Source of the DNA: Eubacteriaceae bacterium
Lineage (GTDB): Bacteria > Bacillota > Clostridia > Lachnospirales > Lachnospiraceae
DNA: 64,000 nucleotides
Direction of reading: 5' to 3'
Assembly (NCBI GenBank): GCA_902362875.1
Contig: CABIYF010000014.1
Location: 22,212 to 86,211 of the forward strand
How positions within the stretch are numbered: position 1 is the stretch's first letter; each line of letters opens with the position of its first letter. The position numbers and the translations under genes were made by a program. Below are positions 44,383 to 53,302 of the stretch, in pieces. Under the pieces are notes generated by a model, which saw nothing but the letters and a program-made list of their open reading frames with translations, had not been told where the DNA came from and ran no database searches.

Positions 44383-44406
44383 AGCGAAGACAAAATTTGA
44401 TATAAT
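44378..44406 (+). promoter_or_regulatory. Promoter of the AAA/PD-(D/E)XK gene
   Basis: TTCAAA (44378-44383), 17-base spacer, TGATATAAT with TATAAT at 44401-44406. Its -35 hexamer lies on top of the -35 of the divergent small-RNA promoter, so RNA polymerase cannot occupy both at once. Confidence 0.6.
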
Positions 44407-44446
44407 AATTCACAAATAATAACCACCATAAGAAAGGAGTTGCAAA

Positions 44447-46132
44447 ATGCAGAGAAAGAAATTGATGTTACCAATAGGAATTGATCAATTTGATAAACTT
44501 AGAAAATCTGGATTTTACTATGTAGATAAAACTCCGTTAGTGGAACAACTTTTACAAAATTGGGGAGAAGTGAATCTATTTACCCGTCCTCGTCGTTTTG
44601 GCAAAACATTAAATATGAGCATGCTGAAATGTTTTTTCGAGATTGGAACAGATTCAACATTATTTGAGAATTTATATATATCAAAGAATCAAGAGCTATG
44701 TGAAGAATATATGGGAAAATATCCAGTGATATTTATTTCTTTAAAAGGTGTGGACGGGCTGAATTTTGAGGAAGCCAGAAGCATGCTGGAGATTGCGATA
44801 CGAACAGAAGCACAAAGACATTATGATCTTAAGAACAGTGAAAAGATTTCTGTAGAGAATCGTAAACTCTTTGATGATATTTTATCAGGAAAGAGTAACA
44901 GAATCGAAGACAGTCTGCGGATGATGTCTCAGATATTATTTGAACACTATGGCAAGAAAAGTATTATTCTGATTGATGAATATGATGTGCCATTGGACAA
45001 AGCATTTCAACATGGATATTATCAGGAAATGGTTGTATTGCTGCGAGGATTATTTGGACAGGCATTAAAAACAAATGAGTTTTTGCAGTTTGCAGTACTG
45101 ACGGGATGTTTACGTGTATCGAAAGAAAGCATTTTTACGGGATTAAATAATTTTAAAGTACTTTCAATTGCAGATGTAAGATTTGATGAACAATTTGGCT
45201 TTACCGATCAGGAAGTGCAAAAGTTATTAAAGGATTATGATCTGGAGGAACATTTTTCAGAAGCAAAAGAATGGTATGATGGATATCATTTTGGAAATTC
45301 GGATATATATTGTCCGTGGGATGTTATAAATTATACGGAACATTTACAATATGACCCGGAAGCAGAACCAGAAGCTTTTTGGATCAACAGCAGTGGAAAT
45401 GACCTGGTAAAACGATTCGTAGATAAATCAGATCAGACGACCAAAGATGAGATAGAACAATTGATTGAAGGAAATATCATCGAGAAGAAAATTCGATTAG
45501 ATCTTACATATGATGAGATAGATCAGAGTATAGATAATCTGTGGAGTGTTTTATTTACAACAGGATATCTTACACAGGAAGGTCGGGCAGAACGTGGTAA
45601 TTACAGATTAAAGATTCCGAATAAAGAAGTGAAAGAAGTATTTATTGATCAGATTCAACAATGGTTTGAAGAGTCAGTGACAAAGGATGAAGATAGAATG
45701 AGTAAATTTTATCAATCGCTGGACGAAGGAGATGCGCAAGAAGTTCAGAACCAGTTGACACGAATTCTTGGACAGACGATCAGTATTTTGGATACAAAGG
45801 CACGAAATGAGGAAAAAGAGAATTTTTATCATGGAATGATGTTAGGGCTTTTACGAAATCATAGAAGCTGGATTGTAAAATCAAATGTTGAAAGTGGAGA
45901 TGGTTTCGCAGATATCATAATAAAGCCAGAAGATCCAGATAAGGGAATGATCATAGAACTGAAATATTCGAAAACGTTTGCAGGACTGGAGAAAGCATGT
46001 GAAGATGCAATTGAACAGATACAAGACCGAAGATATGATGAGATTTTGCGTGAAGAAGGAAGAGATCATATTTTAGCTTATGGAATTGCGTTTTGTAAAA
46101 AACGTTGTAAGATAGTATTGCAAAAAATATAA
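44447..46132 (+). CDS. AAA-ATPase_like / PD-(D/E)XK nuclease-fold protein
   Basis: 561 residues in two domains. N-terminal AAA-ATPase_like: LPIGIDQFDKLRKSGFYYVDKT, Walker A FTRPRRFGKTLN, Walker B IILIDEYDVPLDKA and YDGYHFG. C-terminal PD-(D/E)XK domain: GFADIIIKPEDPDKGMIIELKYSK with the Asp and the E-x-K, then EDAIEQIQDRRY. The family is strongly multiplied in gut Firmicutes and Bacteroidetes and has no proven role. The gene stands alone with its own promoter and terminator. Confidence 0.9.
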   Translation: MQRKKLMLPIGIDQFDKLRKSGFYYVDKTPLVEQLLQNWGEVNLFTRPRRFGKTLNMSMLKCFFEIGTDSTLFENLYISKNQELCEEYMGKYPVIFISLKGVDGLNFEEARSMLEIAIRTEAQRHYDLKNSEKISVENRKLFDDILSGKSNRIEDSLRMMSQILFEHYGKKSIILIDEYDVPLDKAFQHGYYQEMVVLLRGLFGQALKTNEFLQFAVLTGCLRVSKESIFTGLNNFKVLSIADVRFDEQFGFTDQEVQKLLKDYDLEEHFSEAKEWYDGYHFGNSDIYCPWDVINYTEHLQYDPEAEPEAFWINSSGNDLVKRFVDKSDQTTKDEIEQLIEGNIIEKKIRLDLTYDEIDQSIDNLWSVLFTTGYLTQEGRAERGNYRLKIPNKEVKEVFIDQIQQWFEESVTKDEDRMSKFYQSLDEGDAQEVQNQLTRILGQTISILDTKARNEEKENFYHGMMLGLLRNHRSWIVKSNVESGDGFADIIIKPEDPDKGMIIELKYSKTFAGLEKACEDAIEQIQDRRYDEILREEGRDHILAYGIAFCKKRCKIVLQKI

Positions 46133-46138
46133 ATTAAA

Positions 46139-46187
46139 AAAGGCTGTCACATCGATGATTTATAAAATCATTATGTGACAGCCTTGC
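46139..46187. terminator. Bidirectional terminator
   Basis: AAGGCTGTCACAT pairs with ATGTGACAGCCTT and the stem extends inside with ATGATTT/AAATCAT. On the minus strand it is followed by a T run, so it ends the convergent membrane-protein gene as well as the ATPase gene. Confidence 0.9.
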
Positions 46188-46199
46188 TAAATTTTTGAT

Positions 46200-46991
46200 T
46201 TAAACAAACAATTTCACGATTCGTGTCTTATCCAGTACAAAAATAGAAGCATCCATAAACAGATGGGCCAGCAAAGTACTGATGATCACACCATTTGAAG
46301 TTAATAAGAAATCCGTATAGAATCCATACCAGCAAATAAATCCTGAATAAATTCCCATTAAGACTAACAGTGGAAAATTCTGCATGACTCCAGATAAAGA
46401 ATCTTTAATATCTTCAATGGTCGAATCGAAATAAACAAAACGTCCGATCGCAAGCATAACAAAATAAAAAATTAAAGAGTCATAATTTGAATCATTATAA
46501 ATAAACTTAATATATAGCAGGATCATGATGATATAAAATGCAGAGATCAGCCTTACCGATGCTTTCTGCTTGGATGATATAACTTTCAGGTGGACAAAGA
46601 TGCGGTCAAACCAGAAAGTCAGGAATACAGAGCATACTAAGAATGCAAGCAGTAAAATATCCTGATATTTGTGCCAGTATAGGGCTGCCTGTGGAATTCT
46701 TTCATCCAGCACATAATACAGAGAAAGGAAAATCAGCACTGAAGTACTGGAAAATACCATCTCATAAAAACTTTCAATCCGGCTTAGAACTTTGGTTTTA
46801 TGAGTTTCATTAATTTTTGCCAGTTCTTCCGGCGTTGGATTTTTTGCATTGATCTTATAATGTTTTTGTAATTTGGCGGAAATTAAAACGATCGCAAGGA
46901 CAACGATCAGTCCAATCAGCGATACGACCAGAAATCCGCCGGCATTTTGTGCGTTAAAATAGTGAGTAACGTAATATTTTGATTGTTCCAT
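46200..46991 (-). CDS. Multi-pass membrane protein of unknown function
   Basis: 263 residues with about seven hydrophobic segments and a charged cytoplasmic stretch (about 45-75, KLQKHYKINAKNPTPEELAKINETHK). I do not recognise the family. AGAAGG lies 8 bases before the ATG at 46991 (protein begins MEQSKYY); a start nine codons upstream has no ribosome binding site. It stands alone, with the promoter region shared back-to-back with the metallophosphoesterase gene. Confidence 0.7.
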   Translation of the reverse strand: MEQSKYYVTHYFNAQNAGGFLVVSLIGLIVVLAIVLISAKLQKHYKINAKNPTPEELAKINETHKTKVLSRIESFYEMVFSSTSVLIFLSLYYVLDERIPQAALYWHKYQDILLLAFLVCSVFLTFWFDRIFVHLKVISSKQKASVRLISAFYIIMILLYIKFIYNDSNYDSLIFYFVMLAIGRFVYFDSTIEDIKDSLSGVMQNFPLLVLMGIYSGFICWYGFYTDFLLTSNGVIISTLLAHLFMDASIFVLDKTRIVKLFV

Positions 46992-47137
46992 GTTATATAC
47001 CTTCTTTTGATAAATCATTCATAATTAAATCTAAGGATTTATTTTAGCACAATATTTTGATTTTTCAACTGATAAATGGTCTTATCATAAAGAATTCACA
47101 AAATCATAAGAAAGACAAAAGAATTTTACTGATATAC

Positions 47138-47167
47138 TTGTGAGCATAGATACGCCGATGGTATAAT
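47138..47167 (+). promoter_or_regulatory. Promoter of metallophosphoesterase operon
   Basis: TTGTGA (47138-47143), 18-base spacer and TATAAT (47162-47167) with a TGg extension. It lies 38 bases before the start codon. Confidence 0.6.
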
Positions 47168-47204
47168 ATAAAGAGTACATTTTTGAAAGCAGTGAAGACT
47201 TTAG

Positions 47205-48074
47205 ATGAAGAAGATATTAAAGATAACAGGTATACTACTAATGATTTTTATTTTATTTATAGTGATAGAAGTCGTTATTTCATACAAATGTTTAACAGTT
47301 ACGAATTACAATATAGAATCAGACAAGATTAAGGAGAACGTAAAGCTTGTTCTGGTATCAGATCTTCATGATGGTATATTTGGAGAGAATAATAAACGTC
47401 TGGTCAGCAAGATCAAAGAATGTAAGCCGGATCTTATCCTTTTTGATGGAGATATGATCAATGAAGAGAGTAAGAATCTTCAAACAGCGATCACTCTTGT
47501 GAAGAGATTACATGAGACGGCACCAGTTTATTATGCTTTAGGTAATCATGAGAGGGGATATCTTGATCGCAGAACTTCAGATTTCTATGGAGAATTAAAG
47601 AAAGCTGGAGCAGTAATTCTGGAGAAGAATTATGAAGATATCAAGGTGAAAGGCAATACGATCCGCATCGGAGGTTTGTATGAATATGCTTTTGCAGTCG
47701 ATGATGAGGGGAAGATGTCCAAGAAGAATATGAAGTCTGAATTAAGGAATTTCCTGACGAATTTTGAAGATACGAGTGTATTTAAGATCATGATGTCACA
47801 CAGACCAGACAGTTTTATCTTTGGACAGGCAGCAGACACATGGAAGATTGATCTTGCGGTAAGTGGACATGCACATGGAGGACAGGTGATCCTTCCTGGC
47901 ATGGGTGGTTTGTATGGTGCAGACCAGGGATGGTTTCCAAAGTATGTTGATGGAATTCATCATTTTAAGACAGTTAAGAATATGATCATTACAAGAGGAT
48001 TAGGAAGTGACAAAGAGAAACTCCCAAGATTCAATAATATACCAGAGATTGTAGTGATCGATCTTAAGAAATAA
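47205..48074 (+). CDS. Membrane-anchored metallophosphoesterase (YkuE/YaeI type)
   Basis: 289 residues: an N-terminal signal anchor (about 5-26, ITGILLMIFILFIVIEVVIS) followed by an external calcineurin-like domain. Metal ligands are visible in VSDLHDG (Asp, His), FDGDMIN (Asp), ALGNHER (Asn, His), MMSHRPD (His) and SGHAHGGQ (His, His). Close relatives hydrolyse UDP-linked sugars or phospholipid pyrophosphates on the outer face of the membrane. The next gene follows after 26 bases. Confidence 0.88.
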   Translation: MKKILKITGILLMIFILFIVIEVVISYKCLTVTNYNIESDKIKENVKLVLVSDLHDGIFGENNKRLVSKIKECKPDLILFDGDMINEESKNLQTAITLVKRLHETAPVYYALGNHERGYLDRRTSDFYGELKKAGAVILEKNYEDIKVKGNTIRIGGLYEYAFAVDDEGKMSKKNMKSELRNFLTNFEDTSVFKIMMSHRPDSFIFGQAADTWKIDLAVSGHAHGGQVILPGMGGLYGADQGWFPKYVDGIHHFKTVKNMIITRGLGSDKEKLPRFNNIPEIVVIDLKK

Positions 48075-48100
48075 CATATCAAAGGAAAGTGTGGCAGATT

Positions 48101-49339
48101 ATGAATGTGACAAATGTATTTTTAGACATATTAAAAAGTGCAATAACACAGACAGAATGTGATAACCTCGACGGGCTTGATACGGATGCATGGAGCCAGG
48201 TTTATGATATCAGCCAGAAGCAGCAGCTGGCACCATTGATCTATCAGCAGATTTTTTCTGATCCGTCTTTTCGGGAAAGTGATCCGGAATTTCAGAATTT
48301 CTGGAAGATGGATACGATCAATCAGGCGGGGAATCAGGCTCGAAAGAGTATTTTATTTTTGATGTTATCTGATAAGATGCGTCAGAATGGTCTGACACCA
48401 TTGGTAGTGAAAGGAATTGTCTGCAGGAATTTATATCCAAATCCCGACTTAAGAACGTCGAATGATGAAGATCTGTTTATACCGAGAGAACAGTTTCAGA
48501 AGATGGACGAATTCTTGAGGAATGAAGGATTTATGAGGGATGAATTGATTGAAGGCAAGGACTATCAGGAAGTTCCATATAAGAATCTGTCCAATGGATT
48601 ATATCTGGAACTGCATATGGATCTGTTTGCACAGGAGTCTGGTGCGTATGGACATTTTAATGAGCTGTTTGCAGATGCTTTTGATACATGCATAGAGACA
48701 GAGATTCAGGGAAGCAAGGTACTTACGCTCAATGCCAGAGAACATTTCCTGTATCTGGTATGCCACAGCCTCAAACATTTTCTTCACAGCGGATTTGGAA
48801 TCAGACAGGCGTGTGATATGATTTATTTTGCAAAGAATTATCATGATCAGTTTGACTGGGAAGAGATAAGAAGTGTGATGCGGGAATATCATATGGAGGC
48901 ATTTGCAATGAATGTGCTTGATATTGGTGTTTGTTATCTTGGAATCTCATGGGAAGAGATGGGACTTACGAAGCCGTCCGATATAGAGATTGACTGTACA
49001 GCATTGCTTGATGATATGCTGGATGGTGGTATTTTTGGACAGAATGATATGAATCGTGTACATAGTGCGAATATTACACTGAATGCGGCAGAACATGAAA
49101 AGGCGAGCGCAGCTTCCGGTATTGCGGCATCCTTATTCCCTGATAAGGAATATATGAAGACAAACTATGATTATGCGAGAAAATATCCGTTTTTGTTACC
49201 GGCAGCATATATACAAAGAATTTTAAAATACTTGCTAAAACATAAGAAAACACAACAGAATACGGGAGAGAAAAGCAGTACACAGATTGGCATGGAGAGA
49301 GTGAAACTGCTTGAAAAATATAAGATTGTAGACAAATAA
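48101..49339 (+). CDS. Nucleotidyltransferase-fold protein (NTP_transf_5)
   Basis: 412 residues. The nucleotidyltransferase core has LVVKGIVCRNLYPNPDLRTSNDEDLFI, where SNDEDLFI supplies the DxD metal motif, then HFLYLVCHSLKHFLHSGFGIRQACDM, the family C-terminal signature with its His-Ser-x-x-His. Members occur near polysaccharide and lasso-peptide genes; function unknown. I chose the ATG at 48101. A GTG 12 bases earlier is only 2 bases from AAAGGA, while 48101 is rather far, so the start is uncertain. Confidence 0.75.
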   Translation: MNVTNVFLDILKSAITQTECDNLDGLDTDAWSQVYDISQKQQLAPLIYQQIFSDPSFRESDPEFQNFWKMDTINQAGNQARKSILFLMLSDKMRQNGLTPLVVKGIVCRNLYPNPDLRTSNDEDLFIPREQFQKMDEFLRNEGFMRDELIEGKDYQEVPYKNLSNGLYLELHMDLFAQESGAYGHFNELFADAFDTCIETEIQGSKVLTLNAREHFLYLVCHSLKHFLHSGFGIRQACDMIYFAKNYHDQFDWEEIRSVMREYHMEAFAMNVLDIGVCYLGISWEEMGLTKPSDIEIDCTALLDDMLDGGIFGQNDMNRVHSANITLNAAEHEKASAASGIAASLFPDKEYMKTNYDYARKYPFLLPAAYIQRILKYLLKHKKTQQNTGEKSSTQIGMERVKLLEKYKIVDK

Positions 49340-49366
49340 ATATAAAATGAAAAGAGGTGATTCCTC

Positions 49367-50242
49367 ATGCTGGATCAGGAGAAATTTTTTAACACATACA
49401 AAGTACAGGAAGCATTTGAGGATTCTGGACTTTCCTGGGATACGCTTGAGAAGATTTATGATGACTATAAGAGCCGCCTGCCAGAGATGAAAAAGATTGC
49501 AGATCATTTACAGGAAGAAATATCAAAAGAGATAGATTTTCATGTACATTCAATTCATAACAGATGTAAGAATCCTGAACATCTCATTGAGAAGATCATA
49601 AGGAAAGTTGGAGTTGAGAAACGTCAAAAATATAAAAGTATTAATGAAAAGAATTATTTAAGGATCGTACGTGATCTGATGGGAGTCAGGATTTTGATCT
49701 TATCCAAAGAAGAATGGCGTACAGTGCATGATTTTTTATTAAAGGTTGACGAAGATCCACGATATGATATCTGCATGGCAGAGATGCCAAGAGCTTATAT
49801 TCGTTATGGGGACCGTGATATTTTTAATTATACGATCCATAAAGAGTATACAGATAAGGGATACCGTTCCCAGCATTATATTTTTAAGTATAAAGAATAT
49901 TATTTTGAAGTACAGGTTCGTACGATCGCAGAAGAAGTTTATGCGGAGTTTGACCATTATGTAAAATACCCATATCGTGAGAATAATCATTTCCTCAAAC
50001 GTTATACAAGCGTAGTGGCAGAATTGTTGAATTCTGTGGATGAGATTATTTCCACATGTTTTCAGTTTGGAGAAGAAGGCTGGTTCGATATGGAAAAATA
50101 TTTTGCACAGGACAGTTACAGCGATCTTGAGCGAATGTCAAAAGAACCACATAAGAGAGAACAAGAGCAGATTCCAAGAGCCAAAGATGGTGTAATTGAT
50201 GCTGGGAGCTATATGAACCGGATGATCTTAAGAAAGGGATAA
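49367..50242 (+). CDS. RelA/SpoT synthetase-domain protein
   Basis: 291 residues with one RelA_SpoT nucleotidyltransferase domain and no HD hydrolase or TGS/ACT domain, so it resembles small alarmone synthetases. Visible blocks: VHSIHNRCKNPEHLIEKI, LRIVRDLMGVRILI, KGYRSQHYIFKY and YFEVQVRTIAEEVYAEFDHYVKY (compare EIQIRT..AEFEH). It could make (p)ppGpp or a related nucleotide. The C-terminal 60 residues are charged and unlike the standard enzymes. Clear AGAGGTGATT upstream. The two following small genes are tightly linked. Confidence 0.82.
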   Translation: MLDQEKFFNTYKVQEAFEDSGLSWDTLEKIYDDYKSRLPEMKKIADHLQEEISKEIDFHVHSIHNRCKNPEHLIEKIIRKVGVEKRQKYKSINEKNYLRIVRDLMGVRILILSKEEWRTVHDFLLKVDEDPRYDICMAEMPRAYIRYGDRDIFNYTIHKEYTDKGYRSQHYIFKYKEYYFEVQVRTIAEEVYAEFDHYVKYPYRENNHFLKRYTSVVAELLNSVDEIISTCFQFGEEGWFDMEKYFAQDSYSDLERMSKEPHKREQEQIPRAKDGVIDAGSYMNRMILRKG

Positions 50243-50248
50243 AACCAG

Positions 50249-50500
50249 ATGGAGAGATATGATGACGGATTCGCAGAGGAAAGACAGCGGATCGAACGAT
50301 TGGTGGAAGAAATCATTGCAGGAGAACACAAAATCGATAAACTGCCAAACTCATCAGCCGGATTTACCGGTGCGGCACAGGCAGAGTATTTTTCAAAGGC
50401 AAGATATCATTTAGAATCGGATGTAAATAATCTGATCGTAAATCATAAACAGCAACTGGATGAACTACAATTGTTAAAGATGATAAAGGAGCCCAAATGA
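50249..50500 (+). CDS. Small hypothetical protein
   Basis: 83 residues, highly charged and predicted helical (AEERQRIERLVEEIIAGEH; YHLESDVNNLIVNHKQQLDEL). No family recognised. It begins 6 bases after the RelA/SpoT-domain gene and its stop overlaps the start of the next gene (ATGA), so it is part of the same translation unit and possibly a partner of the synthetase. Confidence 0.65.
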   Translation: MERYDDGFAEERQRIERLVEEIIAGEHKIDKLPNSSAGFTGAAQAEYFSKARYHLESDVNNLIVNHKQQLDELQLLKMIKEPK

Positions 50501-51027
50501 TAGAACATAACTTATTTGAGATGGAGAATTACAGAGAGCTGATTGATGAGGTCGGGGTGGACAAGTTCCGGGAACGATTTGAGGAATTACAGAAGACAGC
50601 AATGGAATTTATTGAGATTGCTGGATTTTCTGATGTGGCTTACTGTAATGAACGAATTTTAATGCAGGTGATCCTTGATTATTTTATGGATGTGATGCGT
50701 TTAAAAGAATTTCACAGTATTGAGCGTATCCGCACAGAAAAATTGTTTGCATATACAATCTCATGGATCGTTAAGAGAAAACCAATCCAGTTTCGGGAAT
50801 ACTCTGATCGGGAAAGGGATATTTTTGTAAATGAACGATTTGCAGCATATCTGCTGATCAATGAATGCCTGATGTGTGGCAGCAAGCATTTTGTGAAGGA
50901 AGCTTACGCAGAGAAGTTGGTGGAATATACAGAGATGCTGTTATATTATTTCAAATACCGACAGTGTGATCCAAAGACATTAGAACTTTTGATCAAGTCG
51001 TTTAAGATGGGCGGATTAGTACATTAA
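50497..51027 (+). CDS. Hypothetical helical protein
   Basis: 176 residues, no signal peptide, helical throughout (FRERFEELQKTAMEFIEIAGF; FAAYLLINECLMCGSKHFVKEAYAEKLVEYTEMLLYYFKYRQC). One CMCG-like Cys cluster (CLMCG) is isolated and not a zinc site by itself. Unknown family. ATGA overlap with the preceding gene ties it to the RelA/SpoT-domain gene. Confidence 0.65.
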   Translation: MIEHNLFEMENYRELIDEVGVDKFRERFEELQKTAMEFIEIAGFSDVAYCNERILMQVILDYFMDVMRLKEFHSIERIRTEKLFAYTISWIVKRKPIQFREYSDRERDIFVNERFAAYLLINECLMCGSKHFVKEAYAEKLVEYTEMLLYYFKYRQCDPKTLELLIKSFKMGGLVH

Positions 51028-51068
51028 GAAGATTGACAGATAACAAAAGCAGTAAAAGGAGGTCTTTG

Positions 51069-52541
51069 ATGGGAATCCTTGTTTTTGATGTGGGAACTTC
51101 AAGCATGCGGGGTGTATTGATGAATGAGCAGGCAGATATTCTATGCCAGTTTCAGGGAAAATACCACCCTGATTTTCATTCATCGATTTATGTGACACAG
51201 AATCCTGAGATATGGAGAAGTGTATTATATGATATTGCGAAGAACATTCAGATATGGTGTGAGGAACATGGACACAAAGTTGAGATGATTTCATTGACGG
51301 CACAGAGAACATCAATGATACCAGTAGACCGGGATGGAAATGCATTATGTGATGCTGTGATGTGGCAGGATAAGAGGAATATCAAGACATGTATGAGACT
51401 TGCTGGGTACAATGGAGACATCATACGAAGAAGTGGAACGATGGTGAATCCTGTTTTTGCAGGGAGTAAGATGGCATGGCTTCATGAAAATGAACCAGAA
51501 ATATATGACAGATCCTATAAGCTTTTTGTAGTAGCTGATTATCTGTTTTATCATATGACAGGGCAGATGAAGACAGACAGAACATATGCCAGCCGTTTTC
51601 ATCTGATGAATCTGAGAACTGGACAGTGGGATGAACAGTTGCTTGATATATTTGATGTGGAAGAGAGCAAGCTTTGTGAACTCATCGATCCTGGAGAACT
51701 TCATGGGTATACGAATGAGGCATTTTCAAAAGCATCAGGAATACCAACAGGAGTTCCCGTATATTCTGCTAGTGGCGATCAGCAGTGCAGTGCGCTTGGA
51801 ATGGGAATTTACAAAGAAGGGGATCTTGAGGTGACAAGTGGAACCGGTGCATTTATCATCGGAATCACAGAAAAACTGCCACCGGTTATTTTAGGAAATC
51901 CGATCATTAATTATTCTGCGGTAAAAGGAAAATATATTGTAGAAGCAAGTATTCTTACATGCAGTGCTGCGTTTGACTGGTTTCGCAGGAATTTTTATAA
52001 AGAAGTTCAAGGGGATATTTATAAAAAGATTGATGAAGAAATCAATGAATCCCCGCCGGGAGCAAATGGTTGTATGCTGCTTCCGTTTTTTCAGGGAAGA
52101 GCAACACCACAGTGGAATCCGCAGGCAACGGCATCATTTACCAATGTAACACTCAGTACGACAAGAGGGGATATGGCAAGAGCCTTGCTAGAAGGAATTG
52201 CCTATGAGATCCGCAATAATTTAGATATTGTGGAGGGACAGATTGGAAAGGCAGAGAAGATTCAGATAGGCGGCGGATTAAGTAAGAGTCAGGCATTCAA
52301 TCAGATTCAGGCAGATGTCTATGGCAGAGAACTTGTACATTATGAGAAACGTGAATCAGGGATCATCGGTGCATGGGTGAATACAATGGTTGAAAGCGGA
52401 AAGGCATCTGGTTATGAGGAAGCCCTGAAATTGGCTGGACAAAAGGATGCATTAAAGACCTATGATCCAGTCATGGAGAATACAAAAAAATATCAGGATA
52501 TTCGTGGAAAGATGAATCGTTTGTACCAGAAAATGTATTAA
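51069..52541 (+). CDS. FGGY-family carbohydrate kinase
   Basis: 490-residue sugar kinase of the actin-like ATPase superfamily. FDVGTSSMRGVLMNEQADIL is the N-terminal phosphate-1 motif; GDQQCSALGMG and VTSGTGAFIIG mark the FGGY_C domain; IGGGLSKSQAFNQIQADVYG is the second FGGY signature. The substrate cannot be assigned; xylulose- or ribulose-type sugars are likely given the pentose-phosphate enzymes downstream, but the gene is separated from that operon by a terminator and a promoter. AAAGGAGG precedes the ATG at 51069; an earlier in-frame start is not supported. Confidence 0.87.
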   Translation: MGILVFDVGTSSMRGVLMNEQADILCQFQGKYHPDFHSSIYVTQNPEIWRSVLYDIAKNIQIWCEEHGHKVEMISLTAQRTSMIPVDRDGNALCDAVMWQDKRNIKTCMRLAGYNGDIIRRSGTMVNPVFAGSKMAWLHENEPEIYDRSYKLFVVADYLFYHMTGQMKTDRTYASRFHLMNLRTGQWDEQLLDIFDVEESKLCELIDPGELHGYTNEAFSKASGIPTGVPVYSASGDQQCSALGMGIYKEGDLEVTSGTGAFIIGITEKLPPVILGNPIINYSAVKGKYIVEASILTCSAAFDWFRRNFYKEVQGDIYKKIDEEINESPPGANGCMLLPFFQGRATPQWNPQATASFTNVTLSTTRGDMARALLEGIAYEIRNNLDIVEGQIGKAEKIQIGGGLSKSQAFNQIQADVYGRELVHYEKRESGIIGAWVNTMVESGKASGYEEALKLAGQKDALKTYDPVMENTKKYQDIRGKMNRLYQKMY

Positions 52542-52565
52542 AATTTAATGATAATATTTATCGAA

Positions 52566-52609
52566 AAGAAGTGATCAATAGAGTAAATCTATTGGTTGCT
52601 TCTTTTTTT
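52566..52609 (+). terminator. Terminator after FGGY kinase
   Basis: AAGAAGTGATCAATAGA pairs with TCTATTGGTTGCTTCTT over 17 bp (three G-U pairs) with a GTAAA loop, then a run of T. It isolates the kinase gene from the ascorbate operon. Confidence 0.88.
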
Positions 52610-52636
52610 GTATATTTTGAACAAAATATATGCATC

Positions 52637-52650
52637 TGCACATATGTGCA
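52637..52650. promoter_or_regulatory. Operator palindrome 1 of ula operon
   Basis: Perfect 14-bp palindrome TGCACATATGTGCA. First of three TGCACA-n2-TGTGCA sites in the 230 bases before the PTS IIA gene; it lies 74 bp (seven helical turns) upstream of the second. Confidence 0.7.
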
Positions 52651-52710
52651 ACAAGATTGTATTTATGTAAGAACAATATATTAATAAATGTCAATGAAAA
52701 ATATGCAATT

Positions 52711-52724
52711 TGCACATATGTGCA
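52711..52724. promoter_or_regulatory. Operator palindrome 2 of ula operon
   Basis: Perfect TGCACATATGTGCA, identical to the first site and flanked by TT/AA that extends the palindrome. It lies 30 bp upstream of the third site. Confidence 0.7.
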
Positions 52725-52739
52725 AAACATGAGAATTTG

Positions 52740-52768
52740 TTGCACAGGTGTGCAGCGAATGATAAGAT
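52740..52768 (+). promoter_or_regulatory. ula promoter with overlapping operator 3
   Basis: TTGCAC (52740-52745), 17-base spacer, TAAGAT (52763-52768). The third palindrome TGCACAGGTGTGCA (52741-52754) covers the -35 box, so a bound protein would block RNA polymerase. The distal SorC-family gene of the same operon is the best candidate for the regulator. The remainder of the 295-base gap is AT-rich leader with no other gene. Confidence 0.6.
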
Positions 52769-52836
52769 GTAAACAACTTAAGGAGATACACATAAAGCAG
52801 CATAGAAAATATGGAGAGTTAATTAGGAGGAAACAA

Positions 52837-53286
52837 ATGAGTGAAGTAATCGAAGCAAGAAACATCAAATTGAATGTTGAAGCATCTGACTGGAGAGATT
52901 CCATGATCAAATCAGGACAGCTCTTAGTAGACAGTGAATACATCACAAAAGATTACATTGATCTGACGATCAAATGTGTGGAAGAAAACGGACCATACAT
53001 CGTTATCATTCCAGGACTTGCACTATCACATTCAAGACCAGATGTCAGTGTTAAGAAAACAGGATTAAGCTTGATCACATTAAGCAAGCCAGTCTGTTTT
53101 GACTGTGACAATGATCCAGTAGACATTGTTCTTACTCTGGCAGCAACAGATGACACATCTCATCTTGAAAAACTTCAGTCAATGGCTGAATTTATCTCAG
53201 ATGAAGATAACATCGAATTCATTAAGAATGCAAAGACAGCCGAAGAAGTTGCCAAAGCGATCAATGAATTTGAACCTGAAGAGTAA
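52837..53286 (+). CDS. ulaC: PTS ascorbate-type IIA component
   Basis: 149-residue PTS_EIIA_2 domain protein; carries phosphate from HPr to IIB. The active His lies in PGLALSHSRPD. N-terminal half: IKLNVEASDWRDSMIKSGQLLVDSEYITKDY. I chose the ATG at 52837 behind TTAGGAGG; upstream in-frame codons run through the operator region. It heads the operon with IIC and IIB genes behind it, an order (IIA-IIC-IIB) that differs from the E. coli ulaABC order. Confidence 0.9.
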   Translation: MSEVIEARNIKLNVEASDWRDSMIKSGQLLVDSEYITKDYIDLTIKCVEENGPYIVIIPGLALSHSRPDVSVKKTGLSLITLSKPVCFDCDNDPVDIVLTLAATDDTSHLEKLQSMAEFISDEDNIEFIKNAKTAEEVAKAINEFEPEE

Positions 53287-53302
53287 GAAGGGAGAATAGA
53301 GG

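Noticed and set aside
39542..46132. Prophage or insertion sequence
   Set aside because: No integrase, transposase, terminase or target duplications were found; the stretch is accessory but the means of entry is not visible.
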